Shown: positions 18,017-27,129 of the stretch, piece after piece
Numbering within the stretch: position 1 is the stretch's first letter
Layout: the number at the start of each line of letters is the position of its first letter
Assembly (NCBI RefSeq): GCF_900116445.1
Contig: NZ_FPBH01000010.1
Coordinates: forward strand, 62,001-126,000
Reading direction: 5' to 3'
DNA length: 64,000 bases
DNA from: Paraburkholderia aspalathi
GTDB lineage: Bacteria > Pseudomonadota > Gammaproteobacteria > Burkholderiales > Burkholderiaceae
Program-made: the position numbers and the translations under genes
Notes under the pieces: generated by a model
The model's database searches: none
Told to the model about the DNA's origin: nothing
What the model saw: the letters and a program-made list of their open reading frames with translations, nothing else

Positions 18017-18913
18017 TCAGGTCTGCACGTGCTGTGCTTCGCGCTCGCGCTGGCCCGCGAGCGGGTCGCGGCGCACCAGCAGCATGTGAATCTGGCGGGC
18101 GTCGCCGCGCAGAATCTCGAAGATCAGATCGTCGAGGCGGACTTTTTCGCCGCGATGCGGCACCCGTCCAAAATGATGCGTGACGAGACCGCCGATCGTA
18201 TCGACTTCGTCGTCCGGAAAATGTGTGCCGAAGGACTCGTTGAACTGCTCGATCTCCGTGAGCGCACGCACGCGGAAGCGGCCGTCCGGCGAAGCGATGA
18301 TGTTGCCACTTTCTTCGTCGAAATCGTATTCGTCTTCAATATCGCCGACGATCTGTTCCAGCACGTCTTCAATCGTGATCAGGCCTGCCACGCCGCCGTA
18401 TTCGTCGACCACCACCGCGAGGTGATTACGATTCACGCGGAAGTCGTGCAGCAGCACATTCAGGCGCTTGGACTCCGGGATGAAGACGGCGGGGCGCAGC
18501 ATGCCGCGCACGTCGAATTCGTCTTCGGCGTAGTAGCGCAGCAGGTCTTTCGCGAGCAGCACACCAATGATGTTGTCGCGATTGCCTTCGAATACCGGAT
18601 AGCGCGAGTGCGCTTTTTCCAGCACGTAGGGGATGAATTCGGCGGGATTGTCCGCGATGTTGATCGCGTCCATTTGAGCGCGCGGCACCATGATGTCGCG
18701 GGCGCTGAGTTCGGACACCTGGAATACGCCCTCGATCATCGACAGCGAGTCGGCGTCGATCAGGTTGCGCTCGTGCGCGTCCTGCAGGATTTCCAGAAGT
18801 TCGGCCCGCGAGTCGGGCTCGGGCGAGATGAAGTCGGTCAGACGCTCGAGGAGTGAGCGTTTTTCCTGTGGTTTGTCGCTAGTTCGGTGTCGACTGGGAT
18901 ACGTGTCGTTCAT
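18017..18913 (-). CDS. corC: CorC/HlyC-type CBS-domain protein
   Basis: Protein of 298 residues with a cytosolic CBS pair (DIMVPRAQMDAI and the second repeat around DEYGGVAGLITIEDVLEQIVGDI) and a C-terminal CorC_HlyC transporter-associated domain. Classical work linked CorC to magnesium and cobalt efflux; membrane-bound homologues are now seen as Mg2+ exporters, and this short form has no membrane domain. The ATG at 18913 precedes the conserved block; ribosome site is weak. It lies directly upstream of lnt, as in E. coli. Confidence 0.92.
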   Translation of the reverse strand: MNDTYPSRHRTSDKPQEKRSLLERLTDFISPEPDSRAELLEILQDAHERNLIDADSLSMIEGVFQVSELSARDIMVPRAQMDAINIADNPAEFIPYVLEKAHSRYPVFEGNRDNIIGVLLAKDLLRYYAEDEFDVRGMLRPAVFIPESKRLNVLLHDFRVNRNHLAVVVDEYGGVAGLITIEDVLEQIVGDIEDEYDFDEESGNIIASPDGRFRVRALTEIEQFNESFGTHFPDDEVDTIGGLVTHHFGRVPHRGEKVRLDDLIFEILRGDARQIHMLLVRRDPLAGQREREAQHVQT

Positions 18914-19143
18914 GGTAGTGCGCCCGGCGAGACTGGGCGCGCTGTTGCAGAGCATTAAGGATACACCAGGCACATGGCAGGACCGTGTCCTGCCGGGCTG
19001 GGCGATGAGTGAAGCAGTGGTGACCCGCCCGGCCGCGCGCGGTGGGCATGGGTCAATCCTAACTGATTACGCGAGGAAAAGCGTTTTCGAGCAAAAAAGT
19101 AAGGATCGAGCGGGGCGCTGAAGTGGGCGCGGCTGCGTTTGCC

Positions 19144-19857
19144 TTATTGTGCCGAGCCTTGGCCCGTTTGCCGCTCAGCGTCATGACCGGCCTCGCGGCT
19201 TTCCTCGCGGCAACGCTCGAGCAGCGCTTCGAGCGCGCGGTCGGGCATGCCGCTTTCGCGCAACGCGTGGACGGTGCGGCTCACGTAGTCGAGCGTGGTG
19301 CCGTAGCGGCCGCTCGCGCAGCCGAACACGGTTTTGACGACCTCGTCACGTAGTTTGCCGGTGTAGGTTGGCACGTCGCGCCGCATCACGAACGCGAGCG
19401 CGTCGACGCGGCGGCCGTCGGCGAGCACGCAGGGCAGCCACGTCGGGCGATACGAACCCATTGGCATTTCACGGCGCCACAGCGCTTCCAGATGCGGCAT
19501 CGCACCCTCGGCGGCGAGGCGGAAGGCGATGCCGGAGCATGAGCCGCCGCGATCGAGCGCGAGCACGAGGCCCGGCTGTTCGGGCGTGCCGCGATTCACG
19601 CGTGACCACAGATACAGTCCGCGGTGATAACCATGCACTTTCGAGCGGGCCGCTTCGACACTAGGCAGACCGGGATTCCAGATCAGCGAACCATAACCGA
19701 ACAACCACAGATCGCTCTTGCGGTCCCAGTCACGCAACGTGCATTCGAGCGACGCGCGCAACTCCTCCTCAGTCAGCAGCCGCGGTTCGCCGAGCGCGGG
19801 CGGGTAGTCCGGGCAGGGCGTGCGTCGCGTATCGGTTTCAGGGGAGGACGTGCTCAC
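19144..19857 (-). CDS. ChaC-family gamma-glutamylcyclotransferase
   Basis: Protein of 237 residues with the ChaC signature LWLFGYGSLIWNPG near residue 52, which forms the substrate loop of gamma-glutamyl cyclotransferase folds; the catalytic glutamate is expected in the later GSCSGIAFRL-EGAMPHLEAL region. ChaC enzymes degrade glutathione to 5-oxoproline and Cys-Gly. Start is GTG (19857), with a poor ribosome site. It is inserted between ybeY and corC, where E. coli has no gene, about 39 bases after ybeY and 230 bases before corC. Confidence 0.88.
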   Translation of the reverse strand: MSTSSPETDTRRTPCPDYPPALGEPRLLTEEELRASLECTLRDWDRKSDLWLFGYGSLIWNPGLPSVEAARSKVHGYHRGLYLWSRVNRGTPEQPGLVLALDRGGSCSGIAFRLAAEGAMPHLEALWRREMPMGSYRPTWLPCVLADGRRVDALAFVMRRDVPTYTGKLRDEVVKTVFGCASGRYGTTLDYVSRTVHALRESGMPDRALEALLERCREESREAGHDAERQTGQGSAQ

Positions 19858-19896
19858 GGTAGTTTCTGACGGAGAGGGTAAAGGGGTTGGGAAAGA

Positions 19897-20358
19897 CTAT
19901 TGGTAAGGATCCGGGAAACCGAGCTTGCCGAGGATTTCGGTTTCGATCGCTTCCATTTCCTCGGCTTCTTCCTCGACCTCGTGGTCGTAGCCTTGCGCAT
20001 GGAGGGTGCCGTGCACCAGCAGATGCGCGTAGTGCGCGATCAGCGGCTTGCCCTGCTCGGCGGCTTCTTTTTCGACCACCGGACAGCATAGGATCAGATC
20101 GCCCGTCACCGGATCGTCTTCCGATTCGGCGTACGCAAACGTCAGCACATTGGTCGAGTAATCTTTGCCGCGATAGGTGCGGTTAAGCGTGCGGCCTTCT
20201 TCGGCATCGACGAAACGCACGGTCAGTTCCCCGTCAGCGAAGAGCGCCGCCTTGATCCAGCCGGCCACGGTAGCGCGCGGCAGCAGCGCCTTGTGTTCCG
20301 GCCAGGTCTTGGCGGCGGGGAATTGCAGATTCAACGTCAGTTTCGGTGCGCGGCTCAT
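19897..20358 (-). CDS. ybeY: Endoribonuclease YbeY
   Basis: Zinc endoribonuclease of 153 residues involved in 16S rRNA 3' maturation and ribosome quality control. The diagnostic three-histidine zinc motif is HGTLHAQGYDH in the C-terminal part, preceded by the conserved DYSTNVLTF segment. Full length. It follows phoL with an 84-base gap, in the conserved phoL-ybeY order. Confidence 0.96.
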   Translation of the reverse strand: MSRAPKLTLNLQFPAAKTWPEHKALLPRATVAGWIKAALFADGELTVRFVDAEEGRTLNRTYRGKDYSTNVLTFAYAESEDDPVTGDLILCCPVVEKEAAEQGKPLIAHYAHLLVHGTLHAQGYDHEVEEEAEEMEAIETEILGKLGFPDPYQ

Positions 20359-20442
20359 GCTTGATCGGTTTGTTGCCTGGTTTGCTGCGGCCTGTCCAGT
20401 GGAGTTCGGCGCAAAATTAACGACGTAAACTAACGACGCAAT

Positions 20443-21591
20443 CTAGCGCGAATCCGCCGGAGTGGCGGTTTTCTGCGAATGCGCATCGTACGCCTCCACA
20501 ATTCGCGCGACCAGCGGATGCCGCACCACGTCGGCGCTCGTGAAGCGCGTGAGCGCAATGCCACGCACGTCCGCCAGCACCTGCTGCGCTTCGATCAGCC
20601 CGCTCTTGTGACCACGCGGCAAGTCGACCTGGGTCGTGTCGCCGGTGACCACGGCCTTCGAGCCGAAGCCGATCCGCGTAAGGAACATCTTCATCTGTTC
20701 GGGCGTGGTGTTCTGCGCCTCGTCGAGGATGATGAACGCGTGATTCAGCGTGCGGCCGCGCATGTAGGCGAGCGGCGCGATTTCGATCATCTGCCGCTCG
20801 AACATCTTGGCGGTCTTGTCGAAACCGAGCAGGTCGTACAGCGCGTCATACAACGGACGCAGATACGGATCGACCTTCTGCGCCAGATCGCCCGGCAGGA
20901 AGCCAAGGCGTTCGCCCGCTTCGACGGCCGGACGCGTCAACACAATGCGTTTGACCTGATCACGCTCCAGTGCGTCCACCGCGCAAGCCACCGCGAGATA
21001 GGTCTTGCCCGTTCCCGCCGGACCAATGCCGAACGTCACGTCGTGCGAAATGATCTGCTTCAGATACTCGCGTTGCATCGGCGTGCGGCCGCGCAGGTCG
21101 GCGCGGCGCGTGTACAGCTTCGGGCCGAGTTCTTCGAGGTCGTCGTCGCCGCTGTCGGCGGGCTGATCGAACGGGTGATCCGGATTGCCCGGAAAGCGCG
21201 GGTCCAGCGCTTCCGTGCCATGGCCGTTGCCGTTCGCGCGATGGCGTGCCGGCTGGCGCACTTCAACGAGCGCGAGCTGGATGTCGTCGACCGACAGGGG
21301 CTTCTGCGAGTTGTCGTAGAACTTTTCGAGCGCGGTAAGCGCGAGTTTCGCGCCGCGCCCGCGAATCGTGATGCGGTGGCCACGGCGTTGCAGCGTCACG
21401 TCGAGCGCCTGCTCGATCTGCCGCAGATTTTCGTCGAGCGGTCCGCAGAGGTTGGCGAGCCGCGCGTTGTCGTCGCGCGGTGCGGTGAATTCCAGATGCT
21501 GCTGAGTGGTCTTCAAGGCGGAGGATCGATCCTGTGGGGTTCGTGACGCTGGCTGGCGTCGCTCAGTGGGTGGTTGCGGGCGCGTCGTCAT
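20443..21591 (-). CDS. phoL: PhoH-like ATPase (YbeZ/PhoL)
   Basis: Protein of 382 residues with an N-terminal KH-like region (GHRITIRGRGAKLALTAL) and the PhoH ATPase domain: Walker A GPAGTGKTYLA and Walker B FIILDEAQNTTPEQ. It works with YbeY in RNA or ribosome metabolism in other bacteria. The ATG at 21591 (MTTRPQPP) lies 29 bases inside the end of miaB, indicating translational coupling; a slightly longer frame exists but the extra 14 residues are not conserved in character. Confidence 0.92.
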   Translation of the reverse strand: MTTRPQPPTERRQPASRTPQDRSSALKTTQQHLEFTAPRDDNARLANLCGPLDENLRQIEQALDVTLQRRGHRITIRGRGAKLALTALEKFYDNSQKPLSVDDIQLALVEVRQPARHRANGNGHGTEALDPRFPGNPDHPFDQPADSGDDDLEELGPKLYTRRADLRGRTPMQREYLKQIISHDVTFGIGPAGTGKTYLAVACAVDALERDQVKRIVLTRPAVEAGERLGFLPGDLAQKVDPYLRPLYDALYDLLGFDKTAKMFERQMIEIAPLAYMRGRTLNHAFIILDEAQNTTPEQMKMFLTRIGFGSKAVVTGDTTQVDLPRGHKSGLIEAQQVLADVRGIALTRFTSADVVRHPLVARIVEAYDAHSQKTATPADSR

Positions 21592-22936
21592 GTACCAGCA
21601 CGAGCTCGCCACGTAACGAATGTGGGTACGCATGGACGATTTTCACGTCCACCATCTGGCCGATCAGCCGTGCGTGCGACGCGACCGGCGCCGGGAAATT
21701 CACCACGCGGTTGTTCTCGGTGCGGCCCGCGAGTTCGTTCGGGTCCTTGCGCGCCGGGCGTTCGACCAGAATCCGCTCGATCTTGCCGACCATCGAATCG
21801 CTGATGCGCTGCACGTTCTCTTCGATCGTAGCCTGCAAATATTGCAGACGTTTGAGCTTCACTTCACGCGGGGTGTCGTCGTGCAGATTCGCAGCCGGCG
21901 TGCCGGGACGCGGGCTGTAGATGAACGAGAAGCTGGTGTCGTACTTCATCTCGTGCACGAGCGCCATCATCTTGTCGAAGTCTTCTTCCGTCTCGCCCGG
22001 GAAGCCGACGATCATGTCGGTCGACAACGACAGGTCAGGGCGGATCGCACGCAGCTTGCGGATCACCGACTTGTATTCGAGCACGGTGTAGCCACGCTTC
22101 ATCGCCATCAGGATGCGGTCGGAGCCGTGTTGCACCGGCAGATGCAGGTGGCTGACGAGCTTCGGCACCTTGGCGTAGGTGTCGATCAGGCGCTGCGTGA
22201 ATTCCTTCGGATGCGACGTGGTGTAGCGAATCCGTTCGATGCCAGGAATGTCCGCGACGTATTCGATCAGCTGGGCGAAGTCGGCGATCTCCGACGAACC
22301 GAGCGTGATGCCGGCGCGGTAAGCATTTACGTTCTGGCCGAGCAGCGTGACTTCACGCACGCCCTGGTCGGCGAGTCCGGCGATTTCAGTCAGCACGTCG
22401 TCGAGCGGACGTGACACTTCTTCACCGCGCGTGTACGGCACGACGCAGTAGCTGCAGTACTTGCTGCACCCTTCCATGATCGACACGAACGCGCACGCGC
22501 CATCCACGCGCGCCGGCGGCAGGTGATCGAACTTTTCGATTTCCGGGAACGAGATGTCGACCTGAGCGCGGCCGCTTTCGCGGCGCTTGTCGATCATTTG
22601 CGGCAGACGGTGCAGCGTTTGCGGCCCGAACACCAGATCGACATACGGTGCGCGCGCAACGATCGACGCGCCTTCCTGGCTCGCCACGCAACCGCCCACG
22701 CCGATGATCAGATTCGGGTTCGCTTCTTTCAACTCGCGCACACGGCCGAGTTCGGAGAAGACTTTCTCCTGCGCTTTTTCGCGCACCGAGCAGGTGTTGA
22801 AGAGAATAACGTCCGCGTCTTCCGGGGTGTCGGTTTTGACGAGGCCTTCAGCCGCGCCGAGTACGTCGACCATCTTGTCGGAGTCGTACTCGTTCATCTG
22901 GCAGCCGTAGGTCTTTACATAAACTTTCTTGGTCAT
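21563..22936 (-). CDS. miaB: tRNA-2-methylthio-N6-dimethylallyladenosine synthase
   Basis: Radical SAM methylthiotransferase of 457 residues that converts i6A37 to ms2i6A37 in tRNAs reading UNN codons. Starts MTKKVYVKTYGCQMN, with the three cysteines of the UPF0004 domain (YGCQMN, NTCSVR, GGCVAS), then the radical SAM CxxxCxxC in EGCSKYCSYCVVPY, and a C-terminal TRAM domain. Full length. It leads the miaB-phoL-ybeY cluster. Confidence 0.97.
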   Translation of the reverse strand: MTKKVYVKTYGCQMNEYDSDKMVDVLGAAEGLVKTDTPEDADVILFNTCSVREKAQEKVFSELGRVRELKEANPNLIIGVGGCVASQEGASIVARAPYVDLVFGPQTLHRLPQMIDKRRESGRAQVDISFPEIEKFDHLPPARVDGACAFVSIMEGCSKYCSYCVVPYTRGEEVSRPLDDVLTEIAGLADQGVREVTLLGQNVNAYRAGITLGSSEIADFAQLIEYVADIPGIERIRYTTSHPKEFTQRLIDTYAKVPKLVSHLHLPVQHGSDRILMAMKRGYTVLEYKSVIRKLRAIRPDLSLSTDMIVGFPGETEEDFDKMMALVHEMKYDTSFSFIYSPRPGTPAANLHDDTPREVKLKRLQYLQATIEENVQRISDSMVGKIERILVERPARKDPNELAGRTENNRVVNFPAPVASHARLIGQMVDVKIVHAYPHSLRGELVLVHDDAPATTH

Positions 22937-23098
22937 CGATTTTCGCCGGTCGCAGTGGTTAACCTGGGGGCGTCGTTTAAAAGGTGGAGAGAGGTGAAAA
23001 CGTGCGGACGGCGCCGCGGGGCGGCGCTGGGGCTTGCTCGAGCCCGCTTGAGCCTATTCCGGTCCACATTCAATGCACGTTTGCAGCGTAGCTCAATA

Positions 23099-24082
23099 TT
23101 ATAGCCCTTCACCGGATGCGGTTTCCGCGGCGGCCTTGGCGCGCGGCCGCTCCGGCGGCAAGCCCAGCAGGCCCTCCAGTTCGTCCGACACCTGCGCGAA
23201 GCGCTCGCTCAGAAAATCGAGCAGCACGCGCACACGCGGCGCCATGAAGCGGTTGCGATGGTAGAGCGCGTGCAGCGGCGCGTCCGGGTAGCGCCATTCG
23301 GGCAGCAGGATTTTCAGGCAGTCGCCGCGCAAGTCCGCTTCCACGTCCCACATCGACTTGATGACGATCCCGTAGCCGCGCCGCGCCCATTCGCGGGCGA
23401 CCGCGCCGTCGTTGGTTTCCCGGGACGTTTCGAACGGCACAGTGTAGTGCTGCACTTCCTCGCCGCGCGTGAAACGCCATTCGTTGGCCGGGCCGGATGC
23501 GGTGCCGAGCACGATGCAGTCGAAATTCGCCAGATCGTTCGGGTCTTTCGGCTCGCCCTTGCGGGCGATGTAGTCCGGCGACGCGCACAGCACACGGCGG
23601 TTCGGCGCCAGCTTGCGGGCGATAAGCGAGCTGTCCTGCGGCACGCCGAAGCGGATCGCCAGATCGATGTCTTCCTGCACCAGATTCGATAGCGAGTCCG
23701 ACAGCGTCAGCGCGAACGTGACTTCCGGATAAAGCGCGTTGAACTCGTCGAGCCAGTGCATCAGCAGGTTGCGGCCGAAGTCCGAGGTCGCGGAGATCCG
23801 TACCTTGCCGCGCACCACACCCTGGCCGGCTTGCAGCGCGGCTTCGGCGTCGTCGAGCGACTGCAGCGCCTGGCGGCAGCAGTTCAGATAGAGGCGGCCT
23901 TCGTCCGTGAGCCTCAGCTGACGGGTGGTGCGCTCGAACAGGCGCGTTTTCAGGCCGGTTTCGAGTTTGGCCAGCCGCGCGCTGGCGGCGGCCGGCGTCA
24001 GGCCCATCTTGCGGCCCGCCGCCGACAGGCTGCCCTGCTGCGCCGCTTCGACGAACAGGCGGATATCACCGAGGTTATCCAT
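23099..24082 (-). CDS. LysR-family transcriptional regulator
   Basis: Regulator of 327 residues with an N-terminal winged helix (LFVEAAQQGSLSAAGRKMGL-type block, residues 8-27) and a C-terminal effector domain of the periplasmic-binding-protein fold. It diverges from the VOC-MFS pair, which is the usual LysR arrangement, so those two genes are its likely targets. The intergenic region holds three heptad repeats (24090-24117). The ligand is unknown. The C terminus (last 20 residues) is rich in Ala/Arg and Pro and seems to be an unstructured tail. Confidence 0.92.
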   Translation of the reverse strand: MDNLGDIRLFVEAAQQGSLSAAGRKMGLTPAAASARLAKLETGLKTRLFERTTRQLRLTDEGRLYLNCCRQALQSLDDAEAALQAGQGVVRGKVRISATSDFGRNLLMHWLDEFNALYPEVTFALTLSDSLSNLVQEDIDLAIRFGVPQDSSLIARKLAPNRRVLCASPDYIARKGEPKDPNDLANFDCIVLGTASGPANEWRFTRGEEVQHYTVPFETSRETNDGAVAREWARRGYGIVIKSMWDVEADLRGDCLKILLPEWRYPDAPLHALYHRNRFMAPRVRVLLDFLSERFAQVSDELEGLLGLPPERPRAKAAAETASGEGL

Positions 24083-24089
24083 CGCGATC

Positions 24090-24117
24090 TTTCAAAGTTA
24101 TTTGAAAATGTTTCAAA
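24090..24117. promoter_or_regulatory. Triple heptad repeat, candidate LysR operator
   Basis: TTTCAAA (24090-24096), its inverse TTTGAAA (24101-24107) and TTTCAAA again (24111-24117) lie immediately upstream of the LysR start and face the VOC gene. Alternating inverted and direct half-sites at such positions fit a LysR box plus activation site. Function is inferred from position. Confidence 0.5.
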
Positions 24118-24198
24118 TGCTACGCCAATTATCAAATCGACGTGTTCCGCTCACAATGCACTCCTCGTAAACCCTTTGTGCTCCGTGCAGCCCACACC

Positions 24199-24600
24199 AT
24201 GCAACTCGATCACGCAACGATCGTCACCGCCGACCTCGAGACCGCCCGACGTTTCTTCGTCGACGTCGCCGGGCTGACGGAGGGCGCGCGTCCGCGGTTT
24301 TCGATCGACGGCTACTGGCTGTATGCGAACGGCCGGCCGGCGATTCATCTGATCGATGCGACGGTGCCCGCCGTAACGGGCAGGGCCATGCCACGCATCG
24401 ACCATGTCGCCTTCCGGCTGGAAAGTGCCGACGAATGGGCGGCGCTCTTGCGGCGCGTGCATGCGGCGGAGCTGCCTTATCAGCTTGCCGAAGTGCCGCA
24501 GATGGGGCCGCAGCAAGCCGAGCAGCAGTTGTTTATCGCGCTCGCGCCGGGCGTGGTCATCGAATTCGTAACGGCGCTGCGCAACGCCCACCGTAGCTAA
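24199..24600 (+). CDS. VOC (glyoxalase-fold) family protein
   Basis: Protein of 133 residues with two beta-alpha-beta-beta-beta modules of the vicinal-oxygen-chelate fold: MQLDHATIVTADLETARRFF at the N terminus and RIDHVAFRL in the middle, ending VIEFVTAL. These give possible metal ligands at His4, His in RIDHVAF and the glutamate in VIEF. Members include glyoxalases, dioxygenases and antibiotic-binding proteins; the reaction here cannot be named. It is 31 bases upstream of an MFS exporter and diverges from a LysR gene. Confidence 0.88.
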   Translation: MQLDHATIVTADLETARRFFVDVAGLTEGARPRFSIDGYWLYANGRPAIHLIDATVPAVTGRAMPRIDHVAFRLESADEWAALLRRVHAAELPYQLAEVPQMGPQQAEQQLFIALAPGVVIEFVTALRNAHRS

Positions 24601-24631
24601 CACGCTCAACTTTAGAACCTGGAGTAGAAAA

Positions 24632-25798
24632 ATGCCCATTCCATTACTGGCGCTCGCGATCAGCGCTTTCGCGATCGGCACGACCGAGTTCGTGATCATG
24701 GGCTTGCTGCCCGAGGTCGCGCGCGATCTGGCTGTGTCGATTCCGTCGGCCGGTTTGCTGGTGAGCGGCTATGCGCTCGGCGTGGCCGTCGGTGCGCCGC
24801 TGCTCGCCGTGGTCACCAGCAAGATGCCGCGCAAACTCGCGTTGCAGTTGCTGATGGGCGTGTTCATCGTCGGCAATACGCTGTGCGCGATTGCGTCCAG
24901 CTATTCGGTGCTGATGATCGCGCGCGTGGTGACGTCGTTTGCGCATGGGTCGTTCTTTGGCATCGGCGCGGTGGTAGCGGCTTCGCTCGTGCCGGCTGAA
25001 AAGCGGGCAAGCGCCATTGCGCTGATGTTCACCGGTTTGACGCTCGCGAATGTGCTCGGCGTGCCGTTCGGGACGTTTGTCGGCCAGGAGTTTGGCTGGC
25101 GTGCGGCGTTCTGGATCGTCAGCGCATTTGGTGTGCTGTCGCTGGCCGGCGTGTCGTTGCTGGTGCCGAATCGCCATGATTCCGGCCCGGTCGGCCTCGG
25201 TCACGAAGTGCGTGTGCTAAAGGATCCGCAAGTCTGGACCGCGCTCGCAATGACGGTGCTGGGTTTCGGCGGCGTGTTCGTCGTGTTCACCTATATCGCG
25301 CCGATTCTCGAGCAGGTCAGCGGTTTCTCGCCGCGTGGCGTCACGCTGATTCTGGTACTGTTCGGCGTCGGTCTCACGATCGGCAATACCGTGGGTGGCA
25401 AGCTCGCGGACCGTGCGCTGATGCCTTCGCTAATGGGCATTCTGGTGGCGCTCGCGGTGGTGATGGCGATCTTCGCGCGGACCAGCCACTCGCAGGTGGC
25501 GGCGGCGATTACCATTTTCGTGTGGGGCATTGCGGCGTTTGCGACGGTGCCGCCGTTGCAGATGCGTGTGGTCGAGAAGGCTGCTGCCGCGCCGAATCTG
25601 GCTTCGACGCTGAACATCGGCGCGTTCAACGTTGGCAATGCGGGCGGCGCGTGGCTCGGCGGTCTGGTGATCAATCATGGCCATTCGCTCGATACGCTGC
25701 CGTGGGTCGCAGCGGCGGTTAGCGTGGTGGCGTTGTTGCTCACGTGGTTCGCGGCGCGGATGGATGCGCCGGCAAGGACGGTGGCGCAAAGCGCCTGA
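24632..25798 (+). CDS. MFS transporter, AraJ/YdhP-like exporter
   Basis: Twelve-helix inner-membrane protein of 388 residues. It starts MPIPLLALAISAFAIGTTEF, the typical opening of the AraJ/YdhP/NepI drug-and-sugar exporter branch, with GLLPEVARDL and the loop-2/3 region SKMPRKL. CTGGAG precedes the ATG by about 11 bases. It follows the VOC gene closely, and both diverge from the LysR regulator, suggesting a regulated detoxification or efflux unit. Substrate unknown. Confidence 0.9.
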   Translation: MPIPLLALAISAFAIGTTEFVIMGLLPEVARDLAVSIPSAGLLVSGYALGVAVGAPLLAVVTSKMPRKLALQLLMGVFIVGNTLCAIASSYSVLMIARVVTSFAHGSFFGIGAVVAASLVPAEKRASAIALMFTGLTLANVLGVPFGTFVGQEFGWRAAFWIVSAFGVLSLAGVSLLVPNRHDSGPVGLGHEVRVLKDPQVWTALAMTVLGFGGVFVVFTYIAPILEQVSGFSPRGVTLILVLFGVGLTIGNTVGGKLADRALMPSLMGILVALAVVMAIFARTSHSQVAAAITIFVWGIAAFATVPPLQMRVVEKAAAAPNLASTLNIGAFNVGNAGGAWLGGLVINHGHSLDTLPWVAAAVSVVALLLTWFAARMDAPARTVAQSA

Positions 25799-25982
25799 GT
25801 CTGCGTGAGCGCATCCGCCCCAAATACGCCCATATGAAAAATTCGCACAAGCTTTGCGAGAATCGTCCTCCGCAATGCTGATAACAGTGTGAAGATAACT
25901 TCGTTGGGCGCGGCGGGGCGCGGTGCTATCTTGCTTCCACTAACCGCTTGCCCGCCGTCCGGCGGCGCTCCTGGAGGCAATC

Positions 25983-26672
25983 ATGCATTCCCCGCTTGCG
26001 CTGGTTCGCGATCCCGCGGCTGACACCGATGCGTCGCCGCGTGCCGCTGAACCTTTCGATGCTCTTGAACATCTGGTCGGCGTGAATCTCGCCCGTTTGC
26101 GCGCCGAGCGCCAACTTTCGCTCGACGCTCTCGCCCGCGCCTCCGGCGTCTCGCGAGCGATGCTCGCGCAGATCGAGTCGGCGCGCAGCGTGCCGTCGAT
26201 CAAGGTGCTCTGCAAAGTGGCATCGGCGTTGAAGGTTTCGGTGGCGGCGTTCTTGCGGCGTCATGCGACCAACGGCTTCGAGCATTTGCCGGCGGAGCGT
26301 TCGTCGCGGCTCGTCAGTTCGAATGGGCGCTACTCGGCCCGGCCGCTCTATCCTGATGCCGAGCCGACCGCCGCAGAGTTTCACGAGCTGCGTATCGCGC
26401 CGTTGCACACCGAGGCCGGCACGCGCCGCGCGCCGGGCACCACGGTGAATCTGGTGGTGAGCGAAGGCACGCTGGAAGTCAGCGTGCACGACCAGCGCCA
26501 GTTGCTGGCCACGGGCGACGCGATCGTGTTCGATGCCGACCAGCCGCACAGCCTGCGCAATCCCGGCGACACCGAAGCGCGCGCGTTTCGCGTCACGTTG
26601 AAGGCGGAAACGCCGCCGCGCTGGGATGTGCCCGCGCAGCACGATTTGACACGCCAGGCCGCGCCGGTTTGA
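25983..26672 (+). CDS. XRE-family regulator with C-terminal cupin domain
   Basis: Protein of 229 residues. An N-terminal Cro/CI helix-turn-helix (NLARLRAERQLSLDALARAS, then VSRAMLAQIESARSVPS) is followed by a cupin small-molecule domain (EGTLEVSVHDQRQLLATGDA, then FDADQPHSLRNPG). Such regulators sense amines, sugars or amino acids. GGAGG lies about nine bases before the ATG. No clear partner operon: the MFS gene upstream is in the same direction but 184 bases away, and ribB follows behind a riboswitch. Confidence 0.92.
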   Translation: MHSPLALVRDPAADTDASPRAAEPFDALEHLVGVNLARLRAERQLSLDALARASGVSRAMLAQIESARSVPSIKVLCKVASALKVSVAAFLRRHATNGFEHLPAERSSRLVSSNGRYSARPLYPDAEPTAAEFHELRIAPLHTEAGTRRAPGTTVNLVVSEGTLEVSVHDQRQLLATGDAIVFDADQPHSLRNPGDTEARAFRVTLKAETPPRWDVPAQHDLTRQAAPV

Positions 26673-26819
26673 CCGGCTTGACGAGTGCAGTTTTTCAGGC
26701 GGATGTGCTGTCAAAATCGGCGGTGAAGCCGGGATGTCCGTCTAGTCAGTAGGGGTTGCGCTGCAGGTTTCGCGCGACTGTTGTATTCTTTGCCGGCCGG
26801 TCAATCCGGCAATCAGTGC

Positions 26820-26998
26820 GTCTTCAGGGCGGGGCGAAATTCCCCACCGGCGGTATGCCGGCAGCGCGAAAGCGCGAGCCGGTGAGCCCGCGAGCGCCCG
26901 CTTTGTTCAGCTTTCAGCGTATCGAAAGCGCAGCGGGGTCAGCAGATCTGGTGAGAAGCCAGAGCCGACGGTTAGAGTCCGGATGGAAGAAGATGTGC
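26820..26998 (+). promoter_or_regulatory. FMN riboswitch (RFN element)
   Basis: The RFN consensus blocks appear in order: CTTCAGGGCGGGGCGAAAT, CCCCACCGGCGGT, GAGCCCGCGAGCG, then a variable arm, TGGTGAGAAGCCAGAGCCGA, and AGTCCGGATGGAAGAAGATG. This FMN-binding leader controls ribB by flavin feedback. About 130 bases separate its end from the ribB ATG; a GC-rich hairpin near 27048-27065 may be part of the expression platform. Confidence 0.95.
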
Positions 26999-27129
26999 AG
27001 ATAGTCATGTTCGTTTCCGTGATGCCGCCAGAGTTTCGGGCGGTGCGCGAGCGCCGCTTTGCGCGGCGTTCAACGGCGCGTCTTTGTCTGTTTGCAATGC
27101 CCTGAAACGTTTTTCGCCCAACTTTTGCG

